A stretch of 64,000 nt of DNA from positions 1,860,001 to 1,924,000 of the forward strand of contig NZ_CP155073.1 of NCBI RefSeq assembly GCF_039621805.1. Reading direction: 5' to 3'. The notes below the pieces were generated by a model. It worked only from the letters and a program-made list of their open reading frames with translations. It had not been told where the DNA came from and made no database searches. Positions 1-9,187 of the stretch are shown here, piece after piece. This DNA is from Paraburkholderia sp. PREW-6R. GTDB taxonomy: Bacteria; Pseudomonadota; Gammaproteobacteria; Burkholderiales; Burkholderiaceae. The translations under genes were made by a program, and so were the position numbers. Numbering within the stretch: position 1 is the stretch's first letter; the number at the start of each line of letters is the position of its first letter.

Positions 1-85
1 CGACATGACTCGCTCATACGACGGTTTTCGTGCGCGATCCGTTGACTTCATTTTTTACACCAGCGAAGACTGAAGGAGAAAGTTC

Positions 86-292
86 ATGTCAGATCATGTC
101 TACAAACAGATCGAATTGACCGGCTCGTCGACCAAATCAATCGACGACGCTGTGACCACCGCCATTGCAAAAGCGTCGAAGACATTGCGCAACTTGCACT
201 GGTTTCAGGTGACGGAGACGCGGGGCCAGATCGAAGACGACAAGGTCGCTTACTGGCAAGTGACCATCAAGGTCGGTCTGCGGATCGAATAG
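86..292 (+). CDS. Dodecin, flavin-storage protein
   Basis: This 68-residue protein has the length and layout of dodecin, a small protein that forms hollow dodecamers binding flavin (riboflavin, FMN, FAD) in the cytoplasm. The N-terminal strand with [11 protein letters not shown], the central helix rich in Ala and Thr, and Trp39 in the HWF segment, where dodecins stack the isoalloxazine ring, all match the family. A clear Shine-Dalgarno site (GAAGGAGA) lies 6 nt before the ATG. It is a single-gene unit closed by the hairpin at 301-329. Its neighbour on the opposite strand is a purine-type ABC importer; nothing in the sequence shows a functional link. Confidence 0.93.
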   Translation: MSDHVYKQIELTGSSTKSIDDAVTTAIAKASKTLRNLHWFQVTETRGQIEDDKVAYWQVTIKVGLRIE

Positions 293-294
293 CG

Positions 295-329
295 AAAAAA
301 AAGGCTGCGTCCATACGGGACGCAGCCTT
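295..329. terminator. Bidirectional Rho-independent terminator
   Basis: A 12-bp perfect stem (301-312 with 318-329, core GGCTGCGTCC) with a 5-nt loop lies between the stops of two convergent genes. Eight A residues at 295-302 give a U tract for the minus-strand transcript, and TTT follows on the plus side. Confidence 0.88.
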
Positions 330-371
330 TGCGGATCGCGGCGGCCAGCGGCGCCGCGCTTCAATGGTCGC

Positions 372-1466
372 TTACTTCGGCAACGAACCGTCCACGCCTT
401 CCACGTACCAGTTCAACCGCTGCAGTTCCGCGTCGCCGAGCGTCTTGCCGGCCGGCACTTTCACAGCGCCGCTCTGATCCTTGATCGGGCCGGTGAACAC
501 ATCCCACTTACCGCCTGCCAGCTCGTCGCGCTTCGCGGAAACCTTCGCCTGCGCATCGGCCGAGATCGCCGACGTGTTCAGATCTTCCAGATTGACGGCC
601 TTCTGCGGAATACCCCACCAGACCGGGTCGTTTTTCCACTTGCCGTCCAGCACCTGCTGGATCGCCGCGTCGTAATACACGCCCCAATGCGCGACCACCG
701 AACCCAGGTGCGCGTCAGGTCCGAACTTCTTCATGTCCGAATCCCAGCCGAACGCATGCACGTGCTTCTCGGATGCGGTGGCGAGCGTGGCGCTCGAATC
801 GGTGTTCTGCAGCAGCACGTCCGCGCCTTGGCCGATCAACGTTTCAGCTGCCTGCTTTTCCTTGCCCGGATCGAACCAGCTATTGATCCAGATGACCTTC
901 GTGTGAATCTTCGGGTTCACCGAGCGCGCGCCGAGCGTATAGGCGTTGATGTTGCGCACCACTTCCGGAATCGGCACCGACGCGACGAAACCCAGCGTGT
1001 TCGTCTTCGTCACATAACCTGCGGCTACGCCGGCAAGGTAGGCGCCCTGATACATGCGCACGTCGTAGGTGCCGAAGTTCGGCGCCTTCTTGTAGCCGGT
1101 CGCATGCAAAAACACCGTGTCCGGAAAATCTTTCGCGACTTTCAGTTCGAAGTCCTGATAACCGAAGCTCGTACCGATGATGATCTTGTTGCCCTTGCTC
1201 GCCAGATCGCGGAACACGCGCTCCGAGTCGGCGGATTCCGGCACGTTTTCAATGCGGGTGATCCTGATCTTGCTGCCGAATTTCGCTTCCGCTTCCTTCG
1301 AGCCCTGGTCGTGTGCGTAGGTCCACCCGGCATCGCCCGGATTGCCGAGATAGACGAACGCGACGCCCGGTGCGTCGGCGGCCTTCGCGCTCTGCGCGAG
1401 CGGCGCGGCGAGCGCCAGCGACGCGGCGCCCCATGCGAAAGCAGTCAGCAGATTCCTTCTTTTCAT
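372..1466 (-). CDS. BMP-family ABC transporter substrate-binding protein
   Basis: Periplasmic binding protein of the BMP/Med (PnrA-like) family, whose members bind purine nucleosides or related purines. The start is placed at the ATG at 1466 (364 aa) because AGGAGA lies 6 nt upstream and a classic signal peptide follows (KRR, then a hydrophobic stretch ending near SAKA); the frame remains open further upstream but without these signals. The mature part begins with GVAFVYLGNPGDAGW, typical of the family. It is the last gene of the four-gene importer on this strand, about 200 nt after the second permease. The nearby purine genes suggest purine or ureide uptake; the ligand itself cannot be read from sequence. 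Confidence 0.9.
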   Translation of the reverse strand: MKRRNLLTAFAWGAASLALAAPLAQSAKAADAPGVAFVYLGNPGDAGWTYAHDQGSKEAEAKFGSKIRITRIENVPESADSERVFRDLASKGNKIIIGTSFGYQDFELKVAKDFPDTVFLHATGYKKAPNFGTYDVRMYQGAYLAGVAAGYVTKTNTLGFVASVPIPEVVRNINAYTLGARSVNPKIHTKVIWINSWFDPGKEKQAAETLIGQGADVLLQNTDSSATLATASEKHVHAFGWDSDMKKFGPDAHLGSVVAHWGVYYDAAIQQVLDGKWKNDPVWWGIPQKAVNLEDLNTSAISADAQAKVSAKRDELAGGKWDVFTGPIKDQSGAVKVPAGKTLGDAELQRLNWYVEGVDGSLPK

Positions 1467-1668
1467 GTTTTCTCCTGTTGTGTTTGTGTGGTGCGTGTTT
1501 CTATCGTGCATGTTGGCGCGTTGTGTTCGCGCGTGAGTTGCTGTGGAGTTTGCCTGTCATGCTTACCTGTGTTGTGCTTGCCCGTGATGCGTGCCTTTCA
1601 TGCGTGCCCGTCGGGTACGTTGCGCCGGCATCACGCATGCGACGCCGGCGAAGACAAAAGCACGCGGA

Positions 1669-2598
1669 TCAGCCCGCCGAGAAAAACGGTTTGCCGAGCG
1701 AGGCTGGCGCGTTCAGGCGAATCGTGTTCGGATTGCGCGAGATCAGCACGAGCACGACGACGGTCGCGACATACGGCAACATCGCGAGGAACTGCGTGGG
1801 CACCGGCACGCCGATCGCCTGTGCGTAGAACTGCAGACCGGTCACCGCGCCGAACAGCAGCGCACCGATCAGCAGACGCCCGGGCCGCCACGTCGCGAAC
1901 ACCACGAGTGCGAGCGCAATCCAGCCGCGGCCCGAAGTGAGCTGTTCCTGCCACAGGTGCAGATTCACGATCGAGTAGTAGCCACCGGCGAGGCCCGCCA
2001 TGCCGCCGCCGAACGCTACCGCGCCGTAGCGCACGCCCACCACCGGAAAGCCGACCGAGTGCGCGACCTGCGGCGACTCGCCCACCGAGCGCAACACGAG
2101 TCCGGCGCGCGTACGGTACAGAAACCAGCCGATCACCGCAAACATCAGGAACGCGAGGTAGTCGAGCGGCGTGAGGCTGAACAGCGCGGGGCCAAGCACC
2201 GGAATTTTCGAGAGACCGGGAATGGTCCACGTATCGATCGTCGCGCGCACGGCGGCCGACGTGTACGGCTTGCCGACATACGCAGACAGGCCGATGCCGA
2301 AGATCGTCAGCGACAGGCCGGTCGCGACCTGGTTGGCGAGCATGGTGAGCGTGAGAAACGCGAAGAGCAGCGACATCGCGAGCCCCGCTCCGATCGCGGC
2401 GACCACGCCGAGCCACGGGTTGCCGGTGACCGCCGTGACCGCGTAGCCGGTCACGGCGCCCATCAGCATCATGCCTTCCACGCCGAGGTTGAGAACGCCC
2501 GACTTTTCGGCGACGAGTTCGCCCGCGCCCGCGAACATCAGCGGGATCGCGGCAGTGACGGCGCTCGACGTGAGCGCGCTGGCTTGTTGAATATCCAT
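1669..2598 (-). CDS. ABC transporter permease, BMP-linked, subunit 2
   Basis: Integral membrane permease of the BPD_transp_2 (branched-chain/ribose/nucleoside) type, 309 aa, almost entirely hydrophobic with about eight to ten predicted helices. The N-terminal [27 protein letters not shown] segment (residues about 19-44) is the signature of the shorter permease of nucleoside importers such as those partnered by PnrA-like binding proteins. It begins 20 nt after the preceding permease stop and belongs to the same transcript as the ATPase, the other permease and the binding protein. It would form the translocation pore as a heterodimer with the upstream permease. Confidence 0.92.
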   Translation of the reverse strand: MDIQQASALTSSAVTAAIPLMFAGAGELVAEKSGVLNLGVEGMMLMGAVTGYAVTAVTGNPWLGVVAAIGAGLAMSLLFAFLTLTMLANQVATGLSLTIFGIGLSAYVGKPYTSAAVRATIDTWTIPGLSKIPVLGPALFSLTPLDYLAFLMFAVIGWFLYRTRAGLVLRSVGESPQVAHSVGFPVVGVRYGAVAFGGGMAGLAGGYYSIVNLHLWQEQLTSGRGWIALALVVFATWRPGRLLIGALLFGAVTGLQFYAQAIGVPVPTQFLAMLPYVATVVVLVLISRNPNTIRLNAPASLGKPFFSAG

Positions 2599-2618
2599 GG
2601 GAATCCGGCGGGCAGAAA

Positions 2619-3725
2619 TCAGTGGGCCTGCGCGGCGACGGAGCGCCGGCGCACGCGGTAATTGACGAACAGGTCGGCGCCGAGCAGGCAGAACAGCAGC
2701 AGCCCCTGGAACACGCCGGAGAGCGCCTGCGGCAACTGCATCGACGTCTGCACCGCTTCACCGCCGAGATACAGCAGCGCCATCAGCAGGCTTGCGAGCA
2801 CGATGCCGAGCGGATGCAAGCGCCCCACGAACACGACGATGATCGCGGTGAAGCCGTAACCCGGCGACCAGGTGGCCTGCAACTGGCCGATCGGACCGGC
2901 AATCTCGCCCATGCCGGCGAGGCCCGCGAGACCGCCGCTGATCAGCAGCGACGTCCAGATGGTTTTCTTGTCCGAGAAGCCGGCGTAGCGGGCGGCGAGC
3001 GGCGCAAGACCGCCGACGTTCATCCGGTAGCCCGCGAAGCTTTTGCGCATGAACACCCACACGAGCGGAATCGCCACCAGCGTGACGAAAAGGGACGCGT
3101 TCAGCCGCGTGCCGCGCAGCCATTTCCAATGCCAGTCGCCGGAAAACGTGGGATAGAGCGCGTCCCCGCTGAACATTTCGGAGAGCGGAAAATTCATCCC
3201 CTGCGGATCACGCCACGGGCCGCTGACCAGATAGATCAGCAGTTGCGTCGCCACATAGGTGAGCATCAGGCTGACCAGAATCTCGTTGGTGTTGAAGCGG
3301 CTTTTCAGCAGCGCGGGAATCGCGGCCCACGCCATCCCGCCGAGTACGCCGGCGACCATCATGGTCGGCAGGATCCACCAGCCGGTGGCCTGGTCGAAGT
3401 AGATCGCGACGCCGCTCGCGGCGATGCCGCCGAGCAGCATCTGCCCTTCGGCGCCAATGTTCCACACGTTGGCGCGATAACCGATCGCGAGACCGAGGCC
3501 GATCAGGCACAAGGGCGACGCCTTGAGCAGCAGTTCAGACCAGCCGTTCACGCTCGAAAGCGGCTCGATGAAGAACGCGTGCATGGCCTGCACGGGATCA
3601 CGTCCAACGAGGCTGAAGATCAGGAAGCCGATCGCGAGCGTGAGCAACGCGGCAATCAGCGGCACGGCGAGTTGCATCGCCCGCGAGGGCGTAGTGCGGG
3701 CTTCGAGTCGATACGGAAGCATCAT
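2619..3725 (-). CDS. ABC transporter permease, BMP-linked, subunit 1
   Basis: The longer permease (368 aa from the MMLPYRLE start) of the same importer. The frame is open to 3836, but the upstream residues are basic and low in complexity and overlap the ATPase gene, so the ATG pair at 3725/3722 is preferred; no strong ribosome site is visible and translation may be coupled to the ATPase stop at 3760. It has multiple membrane helices and the family segment NVWNIGAEGQMLLGG, which mirrors the NLGVEG motif of its partner. Together they make the channel for the ligand delivered by the periplasmic BMP protein. Confidence 0.9.
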   Translation of the reverse strand: MMLPYRLEARTTPSRAMQLAVPLIAALLTLAIGFLIFSLVGRDPVQAMHAFFIEPLSSVNGWSELLLKASPLCLIGLGLAIGYRANVWNIGAEGQMLLGGIAASGVAIYFDQATGWWILPTMMVAGVLGGMAWAAIPALLKSRFNTNEILVSLMLTYVATQLLIYLVSGPWRDPQGMNFPLSEMFSGDALYPTFSGDWHWKWLRGTRLNASLFVTLVAIPLVWVFMRKSFAGYRMNVGGLAPLAARYAGFSDKKTIWTSLLISGGLAGLAGMGEIAGPIGQLQATWSPGYGFTAIIVVFVGRLHPLGIVLASLLMALLYLGGEAVQTSMQLPQALSGVFQGLLLFCLLGADLFVNYRVRRRSVAAQAH

Positions 3726-3759
3726 GGGGAGCGAGTGGTGATGTGAGGTGAAGAACGGC

Positions 3760-5361
3760 TCAAACGTGAGCGGGCTGTTCCGCCGACGGCGCCGCGCCTT
3801 CGCGGTCGCCGAACAGGCCCGCCATCCAGCGGCCAATTTCCTCGGCGTTGGTCGCGCCGGTGGCCCGCACGGGCGACAGCCTGCCGCGCGCGAGCACCGC
3901 GATCCGGTCGCAGATGTCGAACAGTTCTTCCAGTTCTTCGGAAATCACCAGAATCGCCACGCCGCGCGCGGACAAATCCAGCAACTGCTGACGGATGAAC
4001 GCCGCCGCGCCGACATCGACACCCCATGTAGGCTGCGCGACCACGAGCACCCTGGGCGCCTGCAGAATCTCGCGGCCCATGATGTATTTCTGCAGATTGC
4101 CGCCGGAAAGGCTTTGCGCCAATGCTTCGGAGCCGCCGCAACGCACGTCGAATGCTTCGATGCAGCGCTTCGCAAACGCGCGCATCGCGCCGGCCTTGAT
4201 CCAGCCCGAGCTGACCATCTGCTGACGGTGCGCGGTGAGGAGCGCGTTCTCCGATAGCGTCATCGCCGGCACTGCGCCGCGCCCCAGACGCTCTTCCGGC
4301 ACGAAGCCGAACCCGAGCGAGCGCCGACCTCCCGCGCCGAGGCGTCCGGCCGCCTTGCCGCAGATCGTGACCGCGTCGGCGCGCACGCCGCGCTTTTCGC
4401 CCGACAGCGCCGACAGCAACTCGGCCTGTCCATTGCCCGACACGCCCGCGATGCCGAAAATCTCGCCGGCATGCACGCTGAACGACACCTGCGCGAGCGA
4501 CGTGCCGAACGGATCGTCGCTTTCCACCGAGAGCTGTTTCACGTCGAGCAGCACCTCGCCGGGATTGTGCTCGCGACGCGTATAGTCGGGCAGCGAGTGG
4601 CCGACCATCAGCTGCGCGAGCGACGCATGCGTTTCTTCCTTCGGCGTGACTTGACCCGTGACCCGGCCGCCGCGCATCACCGTGGCGGTGTCGCACAACT
4701 CCTGGATTTCGTCGAGCTTGTGGCTGATGTAGAGGATGCTGCAGCCCTCTGCGGCAAGACGCCGCAGCGTGGCAAACAGTTTGCGCACCGCCTGCGGCGT
4801 GAGCACCGAAGTCGGTTCGTCCATGATCAGCAGACGCGGATTCTGCAGCAGGCAGCGCACGATCTCCACGCGCTGCCGCTCGCCCACTGTCAGGCTATGC
4901 ACGTGCCGCTGCGGATCGATGTCGAGCCCGTAGTCCGCCGACACTTCGCGAATACGTTTTGACAGCGTCTTCAGATCGAAAGGCTCATCCAGCGCCAACG
5001 CGATGTTTTCGCCGACCGTGAGCGTCTCGAACAGCGAAAAATGCTGGAACACCATGCCGACGCCCAGCTTGCGCGCCGCCGCCGGACTCGCGATCTCGAC
5101 CGGCTGACCCTCCCAGCGGATCTCGCCGGCGTCGGGCCGCACCGCGCCGTAGATGATCTTCATCAACGTGCTTTTGCCGGCGCCGTTCTCGCCGAGCACG
5201 GCATGGATTTCACCCGGCTGCACGATCAACGTGACGTCGTCGTTGGCGCGCACGGCCGGATACTGTTTGGTGATGCCCGCGAGCATCAACCGGGGCGCCG
5301 CCTGTTCCGGCCTTTTTGCCGGCTGCGCGGCGGCGCCGTCGCTATAGAAAGAGTCGCTCAT
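3760..5361 (-). CDS. ABC transporter ATP-binding protein, double domain
   Basis: A 533-aa ATPase with two fused nucleotide-binding domains. Domain 1 (about residues 25-260) has Walker [10 protein letters not shown], a signature-like LTVGERQR and Walker B LLIMDEPTS. Domain 2 (about 280-520) has a degenerate Walker A (GVSGNGQAE, no GKS/T), the signature LSGGNLQK and a Walker B in which Gln replaces the catalytic acid (VVAQPT). This asymmetry is normal in RbsA/NupA-type ATPases of nucleoside importers. It is the first gene of the operon. Its start at 5361 faces the LysR gene across 250 nt, which should hold the operon promoter. Confidence 0.93.
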   Translation of the reverse strand: MSDSFYSDGAAAQPAKRPEQAAPRLMLAGITKQYPAVRANDDVTLIVQPGEIHAVLGENGAGKSTLMKIIYGAVRPDAGEIRWEGQPVEIASPAAARKLGVGMVFQHFSLFETLTVGENIALALDEPFDLKTLSKRIREVSADYGLDIDPQRHVHSLTVGERQRVEIVRCLLQNPRLLIMDEPTSVLTPQAVRKLFATLRRLAAEGCSILYISHKLDEIQELCDTATVMRGGRVTGQVTPKEETHASLAQLMVGHSLPDYTRREHNPGEVLLDVKQLSVESDDPFGTSLAQVSFSVHAGEIFGIAGVSGNGQAELLSALSGEKRGVRADAVTICGKAAGRLGAGGRRSLGFGFVPEERLGRGAVPAMTLSENALLTAHRQQMVSSGWIKAGAMRAFAKRCIEAFDVRCGGSEALAQSLSGGNLQKYIMGREILQAPRVLVVAQPTWGVDVGAAAFIRQQLLDLSARGVAILVISEELEELFDICDRIAVLARGRLSPVRATGATNAEEIGRWMAGLFGDREGAAPSAEQPAHV

Positions 5362-5611
5362 GTGATTCCGTTGTACGTCAGTGACTGCCGGTTACAGCGC
5401 GTCCGTCCACCTTGCCGGCAGGCGATCCGTCACCAGAACCGGATGACAATACCTAATTCGGGACAGTCAGTCGAGCCGCCAAAATTCCCGCAAACCCGCG
5501 TCGCAGCGTGCTCTGCGGGTATCCCACTCTTGACGTGGCCTTTCGTTCATATTAAAAGTCATATACCCACGCCCCCGGTCGATCAGCCAGAACATATATT
5601 TCGGAGAAGTC
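5362..5611. promoter_or_regulatory. Divergent promoter region, importer operon / LysR
   Basis: This 250-nt region separates the importer operon (minus) from the LysR gene (plus) and must carry both promoters. A 6-bp inverted repeat (ACCCGC at 5494-5499, GCGGGT at 5515-5520) and an A/T-rich patch around 5549-5563 are visible. A LysR autoregulatory and operon-control site is expected here, but I cannot assign one with confidence. Confidence 0.5.
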
Positions 5612-6544
5612 ATGAGTCAGCAACGCGAGGCGATCGATACGTATCTATTACGCGTCTTGCACACCCTTCTGATGGAACGCAGCGTCACGCGCGCGGCCGT
5701 CAAACTGAATCAGTCGCAACCCGCCATCAGCGCGGCGCTGCGCCGTTTGCGCGACATCACCGGCGACCCGCTGCTGGTGCGCGGGAAGTCCGGCATGGTC
5801 CCGACGGAATACGGGCTGCGCCTGCTCGAGCCGGTGCAGAACGCGCTGCGCGAGATAGAACGCATCAAGTTCCAGCAACACAATTTCGACCCCGCGACGT
5901 CGATCCGTTGCTACCGGATCGGCTGCCCGGACTACCTGAACGTGCTGTTCGTGCCGACGGTGGTGGAGCGCTTCCGTCAGGCCGCGCCGAACGCGACGCT
6001 CGAGTTTCACTCGCTGGGGCCCGCCTTCGACTACGAACTTGCGCTCGAAGACGGCAAGCTCGACATCGTGGTCGGCAACTGGCCGGAGCCGCCGGAACAG
6101 TTGCACCTGTCGAACCTGTTCGTCGACCAGATCGTGTGTCTGATGAGCAACACGCATCCGTTCGCCAAGCGTGGCGGGTTGACGCTCGACCAGTACCTGA
6201 ACGCTCCGCATCTCGCGCCTACTCCTTACTCGGTGGGCCAGCGCGGCGCGATCGACGTGCACCTCGCGCGCGAGCGGTTAAAGCGTCACGTGGTCGTGAC
6301 GTTGCCTTACTTCAATCTGGCGCCGTACGTGCTGATCAAGTCGGACCTGATCTTCACGACAACGCGCCTGTTTGCCGACTACTACGCCAAATTCCTGCCG
6401 CTCACGGTCGTTCCCGCGCCGCTCGATTTCCCGCCGATGCAGTACTACCAGCTGTGGCACGAGCGCGTGCACTATTCGGACGAAGTGCGCTGGCTGCGCA
6501 GCCTGGTTGCCGAAGCGACCAGGACGTTGATCGACAAACCTTAA
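5612..6544 (+). CDS. LysR-family transcriptional regulator
   Basis: A 310-aa LysR-type regulator. Residues about 10-70 form the winged helix-turn-helix, including the recognition-helix segment SVTRAAVKLNQSQPAISAAL, followed by the linker helix. The rest is a periplasmic-binding-like effector domain. A ribosome site (CGGAGA) precedes the ATG. It is divergent from the BMP importer operon and convergent with the 8-oxoguanine deaminase-type gene, so it probably controls purine uptake, with a purine or ureide as coinducer. That target assignment is inference from position only. Confidence 0.9.
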   Translation: MSQQREAIDTYLLRVLHTLLMERSVTRAAVKLNQSQPAISAALRRLRDITGDPLLVRGKSGMVPTEYGLRLLEPVQNALREIERIKFQQHNFDPATSIRCYRIGCPDYLNVLFVPTVVERFRQAAPNATLEFHSLGPAFDYELALEDGKLDIVVGNWPEPPEQLHLSNLFVDQIVCLMSNTHPFAKRGGLTLDQYLNAPHLAPTPYSVGQRGAIDVHLARERLKRHVVVTLPYFNLAPYVLIKSDLIFTTTRLFADYYAKFLPLTVVPAPLDFPPMQYYQLWHERVHYSDEVRWLRSLVAEATRTLIDKP

Positions 6545-6554
6545 ACCTGTTGCG

Positions 6555-6584
6555 CGGGGTTATCGGCACATGGCGACAACCCCG
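6555..6584. terminator. Possible weak terminator between convergent genes
   Basis: A 7-bp inverted repeat (CGGGGTT 6555-6561, AACCCCG 6578-6584) with a 16-nt loop and TTT after it lies between the LysR stop and the stop of the minus-strand deaminase. The long loop and short T tract make it a weak candidate. Confidence 0.4.
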
Positions 6585-6613
6585 TTTCGTGTCTCCGTGT
6601 TTCCGTGTTCCTG

Positions 6614-8002
6614 TTACGCGGCCGCTTCGTACAACGTCTTCGCCAGCCGGTTGTGCTGCTCGATGACCGGAGCGAGTTCCAGCGTCGTCAACTGGCCTTC
6701 TTTCACCACTACCTTGCCGCCAATCACGCTCGTGCTCACCTGCGACGGCGCGCAGAACACCAGCGCCGCCACCGGGTCGTGCAATGCGCCTGCAAAGAGC
6801 GGCTGACGCAGATCGAACGACACGAAATCCGCCGCCATGCCGGGCGCCAACGCGCCGATGTCGTCGCGATTGAGCACTTTCGCGCCGCCGAGCGTTGCAA
6901 TTTCGAGCGCTTCACGCGCGGTCATCGCATCGGGCCCGAAGCCCACTCGCTGCAGCAGCAATGCCTGACGCACTTCCGCGATCATCTGCGCGCCGTCGTT
7001 CGACGCCGATCCGTCCACACCGAGACCTACCGGCACACCCGCGAGCCGGAAGCGCCTGACCGGCGCAATACCCGACGCGAGCCGCATGTTCGAGCACGGA
7101 CAGTGCGCGACACCGGTGCCCGTGCGGGCGAACAGTTCGATACCGGCATCGTCGAGTTGCACACAATGCGCATGCCACACGTCATGGCCGACCCAGCCGA
7201 GATCTTCCGCATACTCCGCTGGCGTCATGCCGAACTTCTCCCGGCTATACGCGATGTCATTGACGTTCTCGGCGAGGTGCGTATGCAGCGAGACCCCGTA
7301 CTGACGCGCCATGACCGCCGATTCGCGCATCAGATCGCGGCTCACCGAGAACGGCGAACACGGCGCTACCACGACACGTAGCATCGCGTAACGCTCTTCG
7401 TCGTGGTAGGTCTCGATCAGGCGCTGCGTGTCTTTCAGTATGTCCGCTTCGCGTTCGACCACCGAATCCGGCGGCAGGCCGCCGTCCTTCTGCCCCACGC
7501 TCATGCTGCCGCGCGCCGCGTGAAAGCGCATGCCGATCCGGCGCGCGGCGGCGATGCTGTCGTCGAGCCGGCTGCCGTTCGGGTAGATATACAGATGGTC
7601 GCTCGACGTCGTGCAACCGGACAGCAGCAGTTCGGCCATCGCGGTGAGCGTCGACACTTCGATCATCTCGGGCGTGAGGTTCGCCCACACCTTGTACAGG
7701 CTCGTGAGCCAGCCGAACAACTCGGCGTTCTGCGCGGCGGGTATGGCGCGCGTCAGGCTCTGGTACATATGGTGATGCGTGTTGATCAGCCCCGGGATCA
7801 CCAGGTGGCCGCGCATGTCCAGCACTTCGTCGGCCGTTTGCGGCAATTGCGCCGTCGGTCCGACCGCGACGATGCGGTTGTCCTCGATATACAGGCCGCC
7901 GTCGCGCAACTCGCGCCGGGCGCCGTCCATCGTGACCAGCACGTCCGCATGCTTGACCAGCATCGTTTTCTTCGGCGTGGTCGCCGTGTGTTCCATCGTC
8001 AT
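6614..8002 (-). CDS. 8-oxoguanine deaminase-type amidohydrolase
   Basis: A 462-aa member of the atrazine chlorohydrolase/8-oxoguanine deaminase branch of the amidohydrolase superfamily. Deaminases of this branch hydrolyse 8-oxoguanine to urate plus ammonia. Metal and catalytic residues are all present: His76 and His78 (NTHHH), His242 (HTHLAEN), His279 (WHAHCVQ) and Asp330 (VDGSASND). The start at 8002 has GGAG 8 nt upstream; the frame runs further but the extra residues look non-coding. It is divergent from uraH-puuD, which act on urate, so its product would feed directly into them. Guanine, isoguanine or s-triazine deaminase activity are alternatives not excluded by sequence. Confidence 0.85.
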   Translation of the reverse strand: MTMEHTATTPKKTMLVKHADVLVTMDGARRELRDGGLYIEDNRIVAVGPTAQLPQTADEVLDMRGHLVIPGLINTHHHMYQSLTRAIPAAQNAELFGWLTSLYKVWANLTPEMIEVSTLTAMAELLLSGCTTSSDHLYIYPNGSRLDDSIAAARRIGMRFHAARGSMSVGQKDGGLPPDSVVEREADILKDTQRLIETYHDEERYAMLRVVVAPCSPFSVSRDLMRESAVMARQYGVSLHTHLAENVNDIAYSREKFGMTPAEYAEDLGWVGHDVWHAHCVQLDDAGIELFARTGTGVAHCPCSNMRLASGIAPVRRFRLAGVPVGLGVDGSASNDGAQMIAEVRQALLLQRVGFGPDAMTAREALEIATLGGAKVLNRDDIGALAPGMAADFVSFDLRQPLFAGALHDPVAALVFCAPSQVSTSVIGGKVVVKEGQLTTLELAPVIEQHNRLAKTLYEAAA

Positions 8003-8540
8003 TCGTTTCTCCGCTTTATTGCTTCCGTGCAAAGCCGTTCGAACGCGATGTGACGGCACGCCACCGTGCCGCCGCGTCCCGTCGAACGCCGTTGGCCCGG
8101 TTACCCAGCGTGCTTCCGCCGTCTTCGGGGTGAGTCGCAGTCGAATCGTCGTCGATCCGGGTTGACTGCAACGCACAGACGTAACCTTCGACGGCCAAAA
8201 TAATGCTGACAACTCGCGCCCGAGCGATACCCAACTTCACGCCGCCGATATAGTGGGCCATTTTTGGCGCCGGTACGATCCGGCGGTGAGGCAAAATGCA
8301 GCGTAAACCCCCGTTGATGACGCGCATGGCGGCTTTCAGCAGGCTGTCTGTCATGCGCCAGGTATTATCTTTCCTATCTCGCACGCGCTGGGCGGAACAA
8401 CCTTTTTACAATGGCTGCCACGGCGCTCGCTTCAATTCGCCGACGGGTATGTAGCCACTGACGTGGAGCCTCGATCCGCCGCAAACGTATCTGGATCGGG
8501 CTGCCGCCGAAACCTCGCATTCACATAAGGAAAATTGCGA
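8003..8540. promoter_or_regulatory. Divergent intergenic region, deaminase / uraH
   Basis: 538 nt without a credible gene. It separates two divergent purine-degradation units and should contain both promoters and operators. Small open frames in it have no ribosome sites or family features. I see no clear palindrome that would identify a specific regulator. Confidence 0.5.
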
Positions 8541-8894
8541 ATGGGAAAGCTCACTACCCATGTGCTCGACACCGCGAACGGCCGTCCCGGCGCGGGCATC
8601 AAGGTCGAACTCTTCGCGCTCTCGGGCGACACCCGCCGCGCGCTCAAAACCACCACCACGAATGACGACGGCCGCTGCGACCAGCCGCTGCTCGAAGGCG
8701 ACGCACTGGTCACGGGCGAATACGAACTCGTATTCGGCGCGGGCGACTACTTCGCGTCGATCGGCACAAACGTGCCGCAGCCGCGTTTCGTCGATCGTGT
8801 CGTGCTGCGCTTTGGCGTGGCCGACGCCGGCGCGCATTATCACGTGCCGCTGCTGGTGTCGCCGTGGTCATACAGCACGTATCGCGGCAGCTAG
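8541..8894 (+). CDS. uraH: 5-hydroxyisourate hydrolase
   Basis: Transthyretin-like protein, 117 aa, that hydrolyses 5-hydroxyisourate (the urate oxidase product) to OHCU in the second step of urate breakdown. The family hallmarks are visible: His7 in THVLD, Arg45 in the GRC segment, His101 and the C-terminal tetrapeptide YRGS (114-117). The ATG at 8541 is chosen because homologues begin with MGKLTTHVLD and AAGGA lies upstream; a TTG two codons earlier is less likely. No signal peptide is seen, so it acts in the cytoplasm. puuD follows 293 nt downstream on the same strand. Confidence 0.95.
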   Translation: MGKLTTHVLDTANGRPGAGIKVELFALSGDTRRALKTTTTNDDGRCDQPLLEGDALVTGEYELVFGAGDYFASIGTNVPQPRFVDRVVLRFGVADAGAHYHVPLLVSPWSYSTYRGS

Positions 8895-9187
8895 ACAGCG
8901 TCTCGCTGGCGGCTCCGGCTGCGTCGGGTCGAGGTCGCACCGAATGATGGCTGCGCCCGATTGCATTGCGCAGATGCGCGAAGGTGCTGATTCACGCATC
9001 TGCGCGCACCCGCGAAACGCATTCGAATGCACGCGATTCGACCCGATGGCCCATAAAAAACGGCGCTGTGCGAACTGAGCGCACCGCGTCTCTCACCCCG
9101 CAGTCTGCGCGTCGATGTAGTGTCCGCCGATCACTCAAAGGCACACACCTCGTTGCGCGTACAACGAATCAGAAGTGGAGGAGTTTC

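Noticed and set aside
687..2661. Overlapping plus-strand frames of 417 and 356 codons opposite the BMP importer genes
   Set aside because: Arginine- and histidine-rich antisense frames over clear ABC transporter genes.
8003..8540. Purine riboswitch upstream of the purine-degradation genes
   Set aside because: No recognisable purine aptamer pattern or terminator/antiterminator pair; control by protein regulators is more likely.
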